Positions 1 to 9,579 of a DNA stretch of 64,000 nucleotides are shown piece after piece (position 1 is the stretch's first letter; each line of letters opens with the position of its first letter). Both the position numbers and the translations under genes were made by a program. Under the pieces are notes generated by a model. That model saw nothing but the letters and a program-made list of their open reading frames with translations, had not been told where the DNA came from and did not search any database. The DNA comes from Andalucia godoyi (lineage: Eukaryota > Discoba > Jakobea > Jakobida > Andaluciidae), in assembly GCA_009859145.1 (NCBI GenBank), contig VRVR01000059.1:62001-126000 (forward strand), given 5' to 3'.

Positions 1-286
1 TGGTATAAGTCTTCTTCCCTTGGGCTTCACACAACAATGATTCCTCTCTCTCCTTCCGTCTCCGTCTGTGTTTTTTTTTCTGTCGTTGTCCACGTCTTCT
101 TCCTCCTCCTGCTTTGGCTATCGCCATCTGCTTATTCTCTGTTATCCTTTTGGTGTTTTCTTTTGGTTGCTGTTTTGTTGCGCTGTTTTGTTAATTCTTC
201 TTCTCAATGGCTGCCAAGAGAAAGATGAAAGGGCTGTGATAAATAATACTCATCTTTTATGCAGTTTCTCGTTCATTCTGTGTATG

Positions 287-480
287 TGTGTGTGTGTGTG
301 TGTGTGTGTTATCTTTTGCAACTGTCAACGACGCGCATGCACTCCTCTTTATTCTTCTCGCTCTCTTTCTTCCTTCCTTTCTTTTTCTTTCTTCTTCTTT
401 CTTCTTCTTTCTTTTCTTCTCTTTTCTTTTCTTTTTTTCCTTCTTCATTTCCTTTTCTTTCTTCTTCCCTTCATTCTTCT
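287..480. repeat. TG microsatellite and polypyrimidine tract
   Basis: A (TG)n run at about 287-310 is followed by roughly 120 bp of almost pure TTC/TTTC pyrimidine sequence at about 358-480. It lies just past the stop codon of the minus-strand kinase fusion gene, so it is probably 3' flank. The preceding 1-286 shows no supportable gene. Confidence 0.85.
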
Positions 481-498
481 GTTCGTTAATAGAGCCTC

Positions 499-3400
499 CT
501 ATGACTTGGAACCTCGCAGAGCTTCTAACTGCTGCGAAAACAAAGCAGCGTCCTCGCCCATGTTGGCCGAGGGCACACGGCGATGCTGGCTTCGCTCTGC
601 TGCAGATGCCGGGGTGCCTCCAGCTGCTGGAACAGCTGGCCGTGCCGGGGTCTTTGGGGTTTCTGAATAAAACTTTCGGTTCATGTACTTGTCTCGCACA
701 AATCGCTGCATCTCCGCCATATCCTGCTGCGGAGACGGGCGCTTGTCACGGAGATTTGCTTCGTAGCGCGAATTCACGCGCACATTCCCATGACTGGCCA
801 TGAATGCGATGGTTTCGGGAGCCCAGAAATCCAGAGTCACGGAGCGGACTTTGGAAATGTGGACGCCAAGATTGCGGTGCAGGCCGGCACACGCGTGGCA
901 AACAAATACACCAATATTGATCGATGCCCACCGTGGATTGCGAGCTCCACAATCGGCACAAAATTCATTGCCCTTCACCTTCAAGACGTCATCCAGTGAC
1001 ATGTTCGACTTCTCATCGCGATGCACAGAAACATCCTCCACCGTGTCGAACGATGCGTCTTCCTCCTCCTCTAAGCGGTGAGATGAAGACGATGACGAAA
1101 TCATGTTGGTGCCGGTTCTCTCATCATCGTCGTCATCATCATTGTCGTCGTCATCATCGTCTTTTGCCATGTAGGACGGAGACCCCGCGGTGTTGGACAG
1201 CGACGTTGACGAAGAGGAGGATTTGATGGACGTCAGCGTGTCATCCAGAGAGGGCAGGAAGACACGCGACTGGTACTGCGATGAATCGTCCACTTGCTTC
1301 CAAAAGTCCAAAACTTGCTTTCGGTATGCGGAGTTCGTCGGATGTCGGCAAAGCGTCTCGTACACTTCCCCGACAAGCAGAGGGATGACTCCATACTGTG
1401 CATATCCATCAAAGCACAGTCGCCACAAAAAGTTGGAGTACTTCATGACCGCATCATCTTGCTCGTCCGTGTAGTCCCGAGTCGAGGACTGCTCCCAGCC
1501 CGCGAAAGCAAACGTCGGAGACCACACTTTCGCCATCAGGAAATGCGCATACACAAACACCAGCAACTCACCTTCGTCAGCCTGATCTCGCTGTTGATCT
1601 GCGATTTGCTTGAACGCAAGAGCAGTGCTCAGTGGATTGCGAGGCAAGCTATCAAAAAGCTTCTTCGCATCCGGAAATCCAGACAAGACGCGGAACGTGG
1701 GCTTCCAACGCGCTGCAATCGCAGCCAGCGGCGGCCCAAATTCTGCTGCGCGGGCGCGCATACCGTTTCTGAATTCAGGTACCGGACCATTCAAAATGCA
1801 ATGATGAAGAGTAATGAGAACCTTCAGCGCAACAATGGCAGATTTGAGAACTGGTCGCGACAACAAGATGGCCTGAGCATAAGAGACGATGGGCGAGGAA
1901 TCGCCACGTTGGCGCACGGACTCAAAAATGTCCACCAAGATGCGGCGGACGTACTTGTGCTTGGGAGCAGTTGGCAACCGCGAAGTTGCCTTGATAATCC
2001 ATCCCTTGGACTTCGAAGAAATAGAATATGACGGCAGATCCTTCATATAATACGAGAGTTTGCTCTTTGCCGCAAGAAGCTTCGATGCGAAGAAACCTTG
2101 GCTTTGGGTGGCGGGATACGGAGAATGCGAAGGGGAGTTGTTTGACGATCCACCAAACAGGGACAGCCCCTCGTTGTGAGAACCCGAGGGGCTAACCCCA
2201 AAAAAAGAATCCATGTCGGTTCCTCCATGTGCTGCAGGGGATTCGACAGGAATGTCAAGAATCGAGAATGACGACTCTGACGCTCTTTTGGGTTTTGTGT
2301 TTGCAGAGGCAGCAGCAGGGAAACCAGCAGATGCGGGCGCGGGTGCAGGAGATCGCAACTCGGATCCAGAAAAAGCACCAGAAGCGGACTGCGTGCGCTT
2401 ATGCGAAGCTGCTGCGCTGCTGCGTCCGCTTGTAGAGTTGTTGCCGCTACTTCCAGTAAACGCAGGATTCGGCGGAGACAGAGAACTAGAGGAAGCGATT
2501 TCAAAAAGATCAACTGACGACGCCGCCTTGTGAGACGACGAGCCAAATGCAAGAGTTTGAGAATTGTCACTAGCTGCGGAATCCCCTGCAACCCAATCGA
2601 GCTGAGAGAAGAGCGCGCTGGAGCCTGCAGCCGCTGGTGCGGAGGACCTCGTCTTCGACGCTGAACCGCCAGCTGGGGTCGAGACGGTCATCGCAGGAGC
2701 TGGAAGAGTCGCTCGAGCCGGGGTTTGGCCTGCCTTGGGAGGCTTGGCAGGCGTCGCAAATGCAGAGGCGCCGGGGCCAGGAGCCTTGGGAGAGGCAATT
2801 TCAAATAACGGATCTGGAACAGTTTCTGCGGCAAAAGGGCTCGACCCTTCTGAACTGAACGCATCAAACTGTGCCCACCCACCAGGAGTCTGCTGGTGAT
2901 CAGGTCCAGCTGTCGGGGCGGGGGCTGTAGAAGTAAAGAAGTCCAGGCTGGAATCCGATCCAGAATTGTGAGAGGAACCACCAAAACTGCCACTGTTGCC
3001 AAAGCCATTCTTCGCATTTGCAGGGGATGACGGATTCGACAAATTCATTCCGTCGAAATTAGCCTCAAACTCCACAGGCTCCAAAGGCGCTGCCGAAGCG
3101 ATGGTGGGTGCGCTCGAAGTCCCCTTCGTAACCCCGCCGTCCGTTCCATACCAATCCACCATCCCAAACAATCCCCCACCCCCGGCAGCAGCAGCAGTAG
3201 CGGTAGCGGTAGCAGCTGAACCTGCAGCGGGCTTCTTGGCTCCTTTGCCTCCTTTTCCTCCTTTTGCTCCCTTCTTTGCTGCCCTTTCCTCTTCAACAAT
3301 TTCATTGTACGTCTTCAGATTATAAAATTGCAGCTGGGTTTTGTACTTCCCCGGGCGCACTTTCAACGGATATGCGACCTGACGCAGCTGGCACACCTGC

Positions 3401-4296
3401 TCTAGGACCCAGAAAGTATCTGGTCGCTCGACAGGATCTGCGATAAAGATCTTGGAAATGAGGTCCTTGACTCGCTGCGAATACTGCGGGAACGGTGGAA
3501 AGTCGTACTTGACATTAATGATCTGAAGAGCGCCATTATCCTCAAAGGGCGTCTTGTAGTAGCACAACTTGTACAGAATGCACCCGAGCGCCCAGACATC
3601 CACTTTTTCGTACACCGGCATGCGTGCATACAAATCACACTGCTCGGGAGCACGGTAGGCCATTGTTGTGTTTCTTCCAATGTCTGCTTCCGCCTCCTGC
3701 AATTCTTCCTTTGTAACCAGAGTGTATGGCTTTGTCGTACATGAGCCAAAGTCACACAGCTTGTACAGCAAATCGCCTTCTCCGGCAGCAGAAGCCGGAT
3801 GTGACAACAGAATATTTTCAACTTTCAGATCCCGATGTGCAATAGGCGGCTCACATGAATGTAGCATTGCAACAGATAAGCAGACATCATAAAAGATCCG
3901 GAATATCTCGCCTTCCGTGAACCGTCGCTGTCTCCTCTCGTTCATGTAGTTCACGAGATGCGACCCGGATGCATATTCCATCAAAATCCACACTTCCTTC
4001 GCATTAGAAGGAGGGGGTGCATCCGTGATTTCGTTACCAAAATATTCAATCAGGTTCGGATGTTTCGGCAGCACTTCCATGCGCTTGCATTCCAACAATG
4101 CAAAATCCAGCGTTTCCTTATTCTGGCACAGAACCTTCTTCAGTGCATACTGCCGACCAACAGACAGGTCTCGCGCAGTAAACACAAACGAAAACCCACC
4201 TTCCGCAACTAACTGCTCAATGCGAAGACGCTTTCCAGCAACTTCCATCTGCTTCCCAACATAACTGGACGCGGATATCTTGTTTCCGGGAAACAT
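499..4296 (-). CDS. NAK-family kinase - ANTH - ArfGAP fusion protein
   Basis: Single uninterrupted frame of 1265 aa. Residues about 24-310 form a protein kinase: Lys in ALKK near residue 53, catalytic HRD at 154-156, DFG at 182-184, then a segment (RNTTMAYRAPE, VDVWALGCILY, PFED) typical of the AAK1/GAK/Ark1 (NAK) family that phosphorylates clathrin adaptors. A long Ser/Pro/Ala-rich linker (about 330-740) contains FEIAS repeats (DPLFEIAS, DLFEIASS). Residues about 745-1010 resemble an ANTH domain; the lipid-binding pattern K-x9-K-H is intact from K769. An acidic stretch precedes an ArfGAP domain (about 1098-1215) with CxxC-x16-CxxC zinc ligands and the GLHRNLGVH arginine-finger segment, closest in look to the SMAP type. 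Start chosen at MFPGNK because the longer open frame upstream is Cys-rich translated simple sequence. Inference: an endocytic or post-Golgi coat regulator joining adaptor phosphorylation, phosphoinositide binding and Arf-GTP hydrolysis in one chain. Confidence 0.93.
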   Translation of the reverse strand: MFPGNKISASSYVGKQMEVAGKRLRIEQLVAEGGFSFVFTARDLSVGRQYALKKVLCQNKETLDFALLECKRMEVLPKHPNLIEYFGNEITDAPPPSNAKEVWILMEYASGSHLVNYMNERRQRRFTEGEIFRIFYDVCLSVAMLHSCEPPIAHRDLKVENILLSHPASAAGEGDLLYKLCDFGSCTTKPYTLVTKEELQEAEADIGRNTTMAYRAPEQCDLYARMPVYEKVDVWALGCILYKLCYYKTPFEDNGALQIINVKYDFPPFPQYSQRVKDLISKIFIADPVERPDTFWVLEQVCQLRQVAYPLKVRPGKYKTQLQFYNLKTYNEIVEEERAAKKGAKGGKGGKGAKKPAAGSAATATATAAAAGGGGLFGMVDWYGTDGGVTKGTSSAPTIASAAPLEPVEFEANFDGMNLSNPSSPANAKNGFGNSGSFGGSSHNSGSDSSLDFFTSTAPAPTAGPDHQQTPGGWAQFDAFSSEGSSPFAAETVPDPLFEIASPKAPGPGASAFATPAKPPKAGQTPARATLPAPAMTVSTPAGGSASKTRSSAPAAAGSSALFSQLDWVAGDSAASDNSQTLAFGSSSHKAASSVDLFEIASSSSLSPPNPAFTGSSGNNSTSGRSSAAASHKRTQSASGAFSGSELRSPAPAPASAGFPAAASANTKPKRASESSFSILDIPVESPAAHGGTDMDSFFGVSPSGSHNEGLSLFGGSSNNSPSHSPYPATQSQGFFASKLLAAKSKLSYYMKDLPSYSISSKSKGWIIKATSRLPTAPKHKYVRRILVDIFESVRQRGDSSPIVSYAQAILLSRPVLKSAIVALKVLITLHHCILNGPVPEFRNGMRARAAEFGPPLAAIAARWKPTFRVLSGFPDAKKLFDSLPRNPLSTALAFKQIADQQRDQADEGELLVFVYAHFLMAKVWSPTFAFAGWEQSSTRDYTDEQDDAVMKYSNFLWRLCFDGYAQYGVIPLLVGEVYETLCRHPTNSAYRKQVLDFWKQVDDSSQYQSRVFLPSLDDTLTSIKSSSSSTSLSNTAGSPSYMAKDDDDDDNDDDDDDERTGTNMISSSSSSHRLEEEEDASFDTVEDVSVHRDEKSNMSLDDVLKVKGNEFCADCGARNPRWASINIGVFVCHACAGLHRNLGVHISKVRSVTLDFWAPETIAFMASHGNVRVNSRYEANLRDKRPSPQQDMAEMQRFVRDKYMNRKFYSETPKTPARPAVPAAGGTPASAAERSQHRRVPSANMGEDAALFSQQLEALRGSKS

Positions 4297-4951
4297 TCCT
4301 TCAAAACTTGCTTGTTCCTGCCTGCACCCGTACCCACGCCCGCACCCGCACTCAACACACACGCGCACGCACACAAAGCGAAACGAAACGAAACAAAAAC
4401 AAAAAGCACCACGATCGCAACAACAACAGCAGCAGCAGCAACAAGTCAGAGACACGCAAACAGGCACGCCGAAAGAATACAAGAGAGAAGTTACGGAAAA
4501 GCGAAAGAAGTGGAAAAAAGGTCAGAAAGCCTGAGTCGAATGTGTGGAAGAGAGAGAGAGAGAGAGAGAGAAGAAGAAGAAGAAGAAGAAGAAGACGACG
4601 ACGACGACGAAGAAGAAGAAGAAGAAGAAACGGACGAATAGAAAAGGCCTCAATCGATTGGTTCGCTCGACCAGTGTGGGCTGTGTGTGGGGCTGTGCTT
4701 TTTGATACAGGAGAACAGAAAAAGGAGAGAGAGTTGCGACAGTTTTTTCGCACTGAATCGATATGATACACAGCAGTTTTGTGTAGAATTTTCGTGGAAT
4801 TTTTTTGAGAGATACTTCAAGGTCCCCAGGACATTGGATTGACGCAAAGCTTGATACTGGCCGTCGGCTTCCCGCGCATTTTTTTCTCTATAGACTGTTA
4901 CGAACTCGCCTCTTCTCCCTCCCATCTCTCACCTCCTTTTTGTTTTAAAGA
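4297..4951. other. Divergent intergenic region with simple repeats
   Basis: About 655 bp between the kinase fusion (minus) and the gap-broken gene (plus), so it should hold both promoters. It contains a CAG/CAA run near 4418-4445 and a long purine tract (GA)n-(GAA)n-(CGA)n-(GAA)n at about 4551-4630. No open frame here has a protein-like composition. Confidence 0.6.
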
Positions 4952-5772
4952 ATGCTTTTTATGGCTGGCGATGTTGCCGAAGATGGTCAAGATGATGATG
5001 GAAGCCAGTTTAGTTCTCCTTCTGCAAAAAGGATAAAAACCGTCAATGACCTTCATGCTGATCTGGTTTCGCACGGCCATGCCTTTTCTTGGCTTCCCAA
5101 GAATGTCGTTCGCTATAACTCTGATGCAGCGTTCCTTACCAAAGNNNNNNNNNNNNNNNNNNNNNNNNNNNNNNNNNNNNNNNNNNNNNNNNNNNNNNNN
5201 NNNGCTGGGAACATCGACTCAATCCTTTTTTCTGAGTGCCCGGGATTTCCGATTGGATTCCGTCCCCGAAGCATGGCATGCTCTCCAGCATGCGTCCTAG
5301 TCCACAGGGCGACATACAATTCATAGAACAGAAAGGCTATGAAGTTTCCTTTGGCTCCATTGTGTCAAATGGTTTCGGTGGTGTTCTGGAAGAACGAGAT
5401 CCATTTCTGCGGAGCGTTTGTCCGACCGATGCTTGATTCTCTCCAAAACCAACAGACTGCTGAGTGGTGCTTCTATGATGGATTTCTCCAGCGTATGGAG
5501 CTGTGGAGTTTGGGCATAGGCTGAGCAGCATCTGCCGAAAGAATGGCGATGCATTTGATGTATGCTCACTGACATACATTCGTACCGATGTGCTCCAACC
5601 ACCAACAGCAGAGGCTGATGTCCCGGTCTTTCGAGACGGTGGGAAAATGAGCAAAGCATCAAGGGAGAGTGCAATGGAGCAGCGTCTGCAGAGCATCAAA
5701 CAGTCGTTTGCGCACCAAGCACAAAGCTCGACGGGCCGGGGCCGAACCAATGCATTACCAGTTCATCTGTGA
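4952..5772 (+). pseudogene. Gap-interrupted, frame-broken gene of unknown function
   Basis: The first frame starts at 4952 (MLFMAGDVAEDG; a second Met lies at 4961) and reads 64 codons with good composition into a 59-N gap. After the gap, protein-like segments continue on the plus strand but change frame several times: one ending near 5300, one at about 5260-5400 (FIEQKGYEVSFGSIVSNGFG), one at about 5395-5515 (NEIHFCGAFVRPMLDS) and one ending at the stop at 5772 (containing MSKASRESAMEQRLQSIKQS). None of the switches matches a good splice pair. It is either a real gene damaged by low-quality sequence around the gap or a decaying copy. I do not recognise the family. Confidence 0.45.
5145..5203. 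other. Assembly gap (59 N)
   Basis: Run of 59 undetermined bases inside the frame-broken gene at 4952-5772. Confidence 0.99.
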
Positions 5773-6061
5773 GGATGAAGAATTGATGACTATTCGTACG
5801 CAGCGTGCATCTCCGGAGTGCAAATAGACAGGAACGCAGGAAACCTTGTGTGTTTGTCGTCTGCATTTTGTGGACTAAGGTGAAAATGCTGTTTATAATA
5901 AATGCTCTCTTGACGCTAGCATCAAGCCAATGCTTTTCCTTTAATTCCACGTCCTGGGGACCTTGTAGCACCTCTCAATTTTTTTCGCCCATTCGGTTAA
6001 CTACAGCAGGAAAAGAAGAAAAACACAACACAATGAGCCAACGACAGGACGGGGGAGGAAG

Positions 6062-6079
6062 GGAGGGGGGGGGGGGGGC
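6062..6079. repeat. Poly-G homopolymer
   Basis: GGGAGG followed by a run of about 17-18 G, shortly after the RasGAP stop codon on the minus strand. Such runs are error-prone in sequencing. Confidence 0.8.
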
Positions 6080-6104
6080 AAAGATGCATTTACTTCTGGT
6101 TTCC

Positions 6105-8747
6105 TCATTGGTGTGAATCAGACAAGAGAGCACTGGGGCTTCCAAAGGACAGATATGCAAGGCCGTCGAGCTCCGCGTCTTGCTCAATGCGCAGCTTCTG
6201 CTGACGGAAATTCGTGATCGCCTGCTGAACGGCTCCAACTAACTCCTTTGCTTGTGCACACAGCAAACGACGGGACGAATCTTCTCCCATAAACTTCAAC
6301 CATACAACGTTCGGCTGCGCAGCGTCTGCGAAAACGCTTTCCACAGAGCAGAAGTGCACTTCCAGCTGAATCGTGGATTTGTCAATCAGCAAGATGGAGT
6401 CCACAGTAATCTTCAAAATTCGTTCGTTTTTTCCAATCTCCCACACAAGTTGCGTCTCTGATCCAGAGCGATTTCGCGTGATACGTTCGCCAGAAGAAAC
6501 AACGACTGGTGTGTTCAATTCAACAGGACCAAGCGTCGACGAAAATGCAGCATCCGGCGGCGGAGATGGTCCCACAATCGACAGCTCCAGACCCCCCTTC
6601 TTTGCAGCTGTTTTCCTGTACAAAAAGGCCTGCGAGTACTGGAGTGATCCGCTGTGAAATGCAGCATCCATGATGTCATCGATCAGCTCTTTGCGTTCCG
6701 CAGCATTCTGCATGACGTAACGACGAACCGCAAGATCATCGTCAGTCGAATGGGTGCACGGGAAAAAACCTATTTCAGGCTCTGGCTCCGCCGCCAAATT
6801 AAAATGAATGACAACGTCTCCATCATCATTCTCGTCTACGGACGCAATCTCCGAAAGAAGACGCTCGTTCTTGATACATTGAGTTTTGGGATCAATGTTG
6901 AGAATCGAGATCGCCGTCAACTTGATCAACCGAACCTGGCGCTTGCCTTTCGAATTGACCTTCACAACGCGATAGGAGCGCGCAATGGAATGCTTCGACT
7001 CTTCTGGCAAGGCAATCTGGTCAAGATCAATGATGGATCGAAGTTCTCTCCAATCGTACACTTCAAAGATCTTCTTTCGCGAAGATTTTGCAGACGAAAA
7101 GTTCTTGACAAACCATGAAATTGCGCGCGAAAATGCAACAGGATGCACCAAGTAAACGGCTTGCAAATTCTTCTTGTGCTTCCGTGCGAACAAGCGTGAA
7201 AGGGGCAAGATTTGCCGGAACAGTTGTTTCGACAGCGGAATATTGTTCCAAGAGCAATCTACGATTACATTGAACGCCGAATTCACAGCGTCTCCCAGCA
7301 CTCTGATAATGTACATGGCCAGCATATTGAGGTCGGAAACCAAAGACTCGTTGCACGTGGTCAACTTGCTCAAAATCATATAAAACACAGGAATTCCTGA
7401 TTTCGTCTTCGGTCCTGAAAAAAAGAAGTTTGTCGCTTCCACCTTGGACAAATCGACGTCAAGCTTTCGAAGATGGGAATACGAAAACTCACGCAACTGA
7501 TCCAGCGGGGTGATGTCCAATTCAGAGTCTGCGTCATTTTCCTGCGACTGATTCGCAAGCGACTGGCCGCTCCGTGCGGTTCCTGGCGGTGCTTTCGTCG
7601 TTGATTGTCGGCGACCACTTGCAGAAGAGGATGTCGGAGAATTTGCTCCAGCGCTTGAAGAAGCTGCGTCCGGACCCCCAACGCCCATATCAGTCGCCTT
7701 GCGGTGCACAGGACCGAGCTGCTTTACAAGGTCCAGGAACTCTCGATCCGACGCAATTGCCGATGACCCAGTGCTGTCATCTCTGAGAGATTCTTGCTGC
7801 AAAAATGAGATCAGCCGATCGGCGTACTGGACAATGAGCGCGTGCACTGTGATCAAATCCTTGATGTCGTACTGTCGGAGATCCACGTCTTCCGCGGTTT
7901 CGAATGTTGGCTCCATTGGCTTCGGCACGGCAGGAGCGGAAGCCGCAGGGTTGCTAACCATCTTGAGCAAGAAGGTCTGCACCAGCGGCTGCAATTCAGC
8001 AAGCAGCGGGTTCATACACTCCATGTACGGCTCTTTCTTGAAATCGACGCCGTTGGCAAGATTCTGGAGCATTTTTGAAATCAACACAAGATTTCTCCTG
8101 GCCCTCATGGATATATCGACCCCCGGCCCAATGAGATCAAAAGTCTCCGGAGAAACTATGGCTGGGTTCATCAGTCTCAGAAAGATGTAACCGCCTACAA
8201 GGGGGCTCGCATTCCACTTGTTCGCGAGTGCAAAATCAGAAATCCACCGTCCGATCAGTCTCATTTCATACGGCATTGCAGAGACAGACGTATCTGGATC
8301 ACACACATGCTTGACAAATGTCTGGACCGACTCTGCAAAGTGCTGTCGATTGACTTCCGAGTCTTCCCCTTCGGCAAGTCTTCGCGGATCCATTTCATAC
8401 GAATAGGGCTCGCCTGCAACCGAGCGAATCAGCGGAGACAGGACTGCCTGCATGTACGCTTGGCCAATCTTCCGAATATACGCTCCAATAAACTTCGTGC
8501 CGAGTGAATTGTTTCGAAACACTGTTGTTGGCTCATTCTTGCTCTGCTCGAACTCGTATTCGATCAACGAGTACACAATCGGCATGATCGAATGGCCATG
8601 CATGCCAATTCGAACCAGCGCCCCGGAGAGCGCCTCCGCTTCCGCAGGCATCACAACTTCCGCAAGGGCTTTTGTGTATCGAGACTTTCGGCACAACGTC
8701 CACACAAGCGTCTTGTATCTCTCCGATGATCCGCTGATCCGCGTCAT
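6105..8747 (-). CDS. RasGAP - Sec14-like - PH protein (neurofibromin-like)
   Basis: Single frame of 880 aa starting MTRISGSS. Residues about 1-280 are a RasGAP domain: FRNNSLGTKFI carries the likely arginine finger (R78) and FLRLMNPAIVSPE is the conserved FLR/NPA structural motif. A Ser/Pro-rich, poorly conserved linker follows. Residues about 405-560 look like a CRAL-TRIO/Sec14 lipid-binding domain (VFYMILSKL, FNVIVDCSW, AVYLVHPVAF). The C-terminal 300 residues look like one or two PH-type beta-rich modules (about 575-700 and 700-830). The RasGAP-Sec14-PH order is that of human neurofibromin, but this protein is far shorter because it lacks the large N-terminal arm. Expected role: switching off Ras-type GTPases at membranes, with the Sec14-PH unit binding lipid. 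Whether it is an NF1 orthologue or a convergent short form needs a phylogeny. Confidence 0.88.
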   Translation of the reverse strand: MTRISGSSERYKTLVWTLCRKSRYTKALAEVVMPAEAEALSGALVRIGMHGHSIMPIVYSLIEYEFEQSKNEPTTVFRNNSLGTKFIGAYIRKIGQAYMQAVLSPLIRSVAGEPYSYEMDPRRLAEGEDSEVNRQHFAESVQTFVKHVCDPDTSVSAMPYEMRLIGRWISDFALANKWNASPLVGGYIFLRLMNPAIVSPETFDLIGPGVDISMRARRNLVLISKMLQNLANGVDFKKEPYMECMNPLLAELQPLVQTFLLKMVSNPAASAPAVPKPMEPTFETAEDVDLRQYDIKDLITVHALIVQYADRLISFLQQESLRDDSTGSSAIASDREFLDLVKQLGPVHRKATDMGVGGPDAASSSAGANSPTSSSASGRRQSTTKAPPGTARSGQSLANQSQENDADSELDITPLDQLREFSYSHLRKLDVDLSKVEATNFFFSGPKTKSGIPVFYMILSKLTTCNESLVSDLNMLAMYIIRVLGDAVNSAFNVIVDCSWNNIPLSKQLFRQILPLSRLFARKHKKNLQAVYLVHPVAFSRAISWFVKNFSSAKSSRKKIFEVYDWRELRSIIDLDQIALPEESKHSIARSYRVVKVNSKGKRQVRLIKLTAISILNIDPKTQCIKNERLLSEIASVDENDDGDVVIHFNLAAEPEPEIGFFPCTHSTDDDLAVRRYVMQNAAERKELIDDIMDAAFHSGSLQYSQAFLYRKTAAKKGGLELSIVGPSPPPDAAFSSTLGPVELNTPVVVSSGERITRNRSGSETQLVWEIGKNERILKITVDSILLIDKSTIQLEVHFCSVESVFADAAQPNVVWLKFMGEDSSRRLLCAQAKELVGAVQQAITNFRQQKLRIEQDAELDGLAYLSFGSPSALLSDSHQ

Positions 8748-9579
8748 CTTTTTCCGATTTTCTCCGCTTTTTCAATGATATGCAAATTACCTGATTAAAA
8801 TTAACCAAGACGTAAAATAATATGAAGGAAGGAAGGAAGGAAGAAATGAAACGAGATAAGAAATGAACAAATGGACCAGGCAACGAAGACGGTGGTTCAG
8901 CTGCCCTACTCGAGAAGGCACGGCGTATCAATCAGCACGGTCTCTCGTCCACACGTTCTTTTGAAAATATGTGTGTGTAATGTGTGTATCACGATGCGGT
9001 CTTGTGCAGATTGCAGAAAGAGGAAAAGGCTGCAAAGTCAAAACTGACGGCGATTGTTATTATTGTCCAGTCTTGGCAGGTGTTTTTGCACTGTGAACTC
9101 GGGGGCTTTGCAGCCTGGATGTTGGAACCTCCGTCGAACTCCTGCAAGAAGCATCAATTTGATGCAGGAGAACGAAGGAAGAACGGAGGAGGGGACCCTG
9201 CTGCTACAGCTGCTCTGGCGGCCATAGCTGCAGTTCCGCACACTGCGTCGTCTGGGCCTCTGGCAGTCCCTGAACTCGTGTGCTTTGTGCAGCAACGGCT
9301 GCTGAAACCCATAATGACACCGCACGACAGCAGCTGGTGCACCGCGCACGGACCTGCATCCGATCCGCCGCTTGTCCTGCAAACCCACACACCCCAACCC
9401 CCGATGTGTCGTACGTTTTTCTGTGGTCTACCGGGCGTCACATGCAAAAATAAAACTGCACGTGGCATTTGTCGGCCTGGCAAAACATGACCATTCGAAA
9501 ATACGACCAATTCGCTCTGCAACTTTGTAGACGTTGGTGCATTTTTTTTCCGTCCCAGCAGTACGAGACTACGAGGTAT
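8748..9579. other. Intergenic region, no supportable gene
   Basis: About 830 bp between two minus-strand genes; it must contain the RasGAP promoter. A GGAA repeat sits near 8822-8843. Open frames exist on both strands (for example 8984-9490 plus) but their products have no domain, motif or coding-like composition. Confidence 0.5.

Noticed and set aside
8984..9490. 168-codon plus-strand frame
   Set aside because: Opposed by equally open frames on the minus strand and no recognisable domain.
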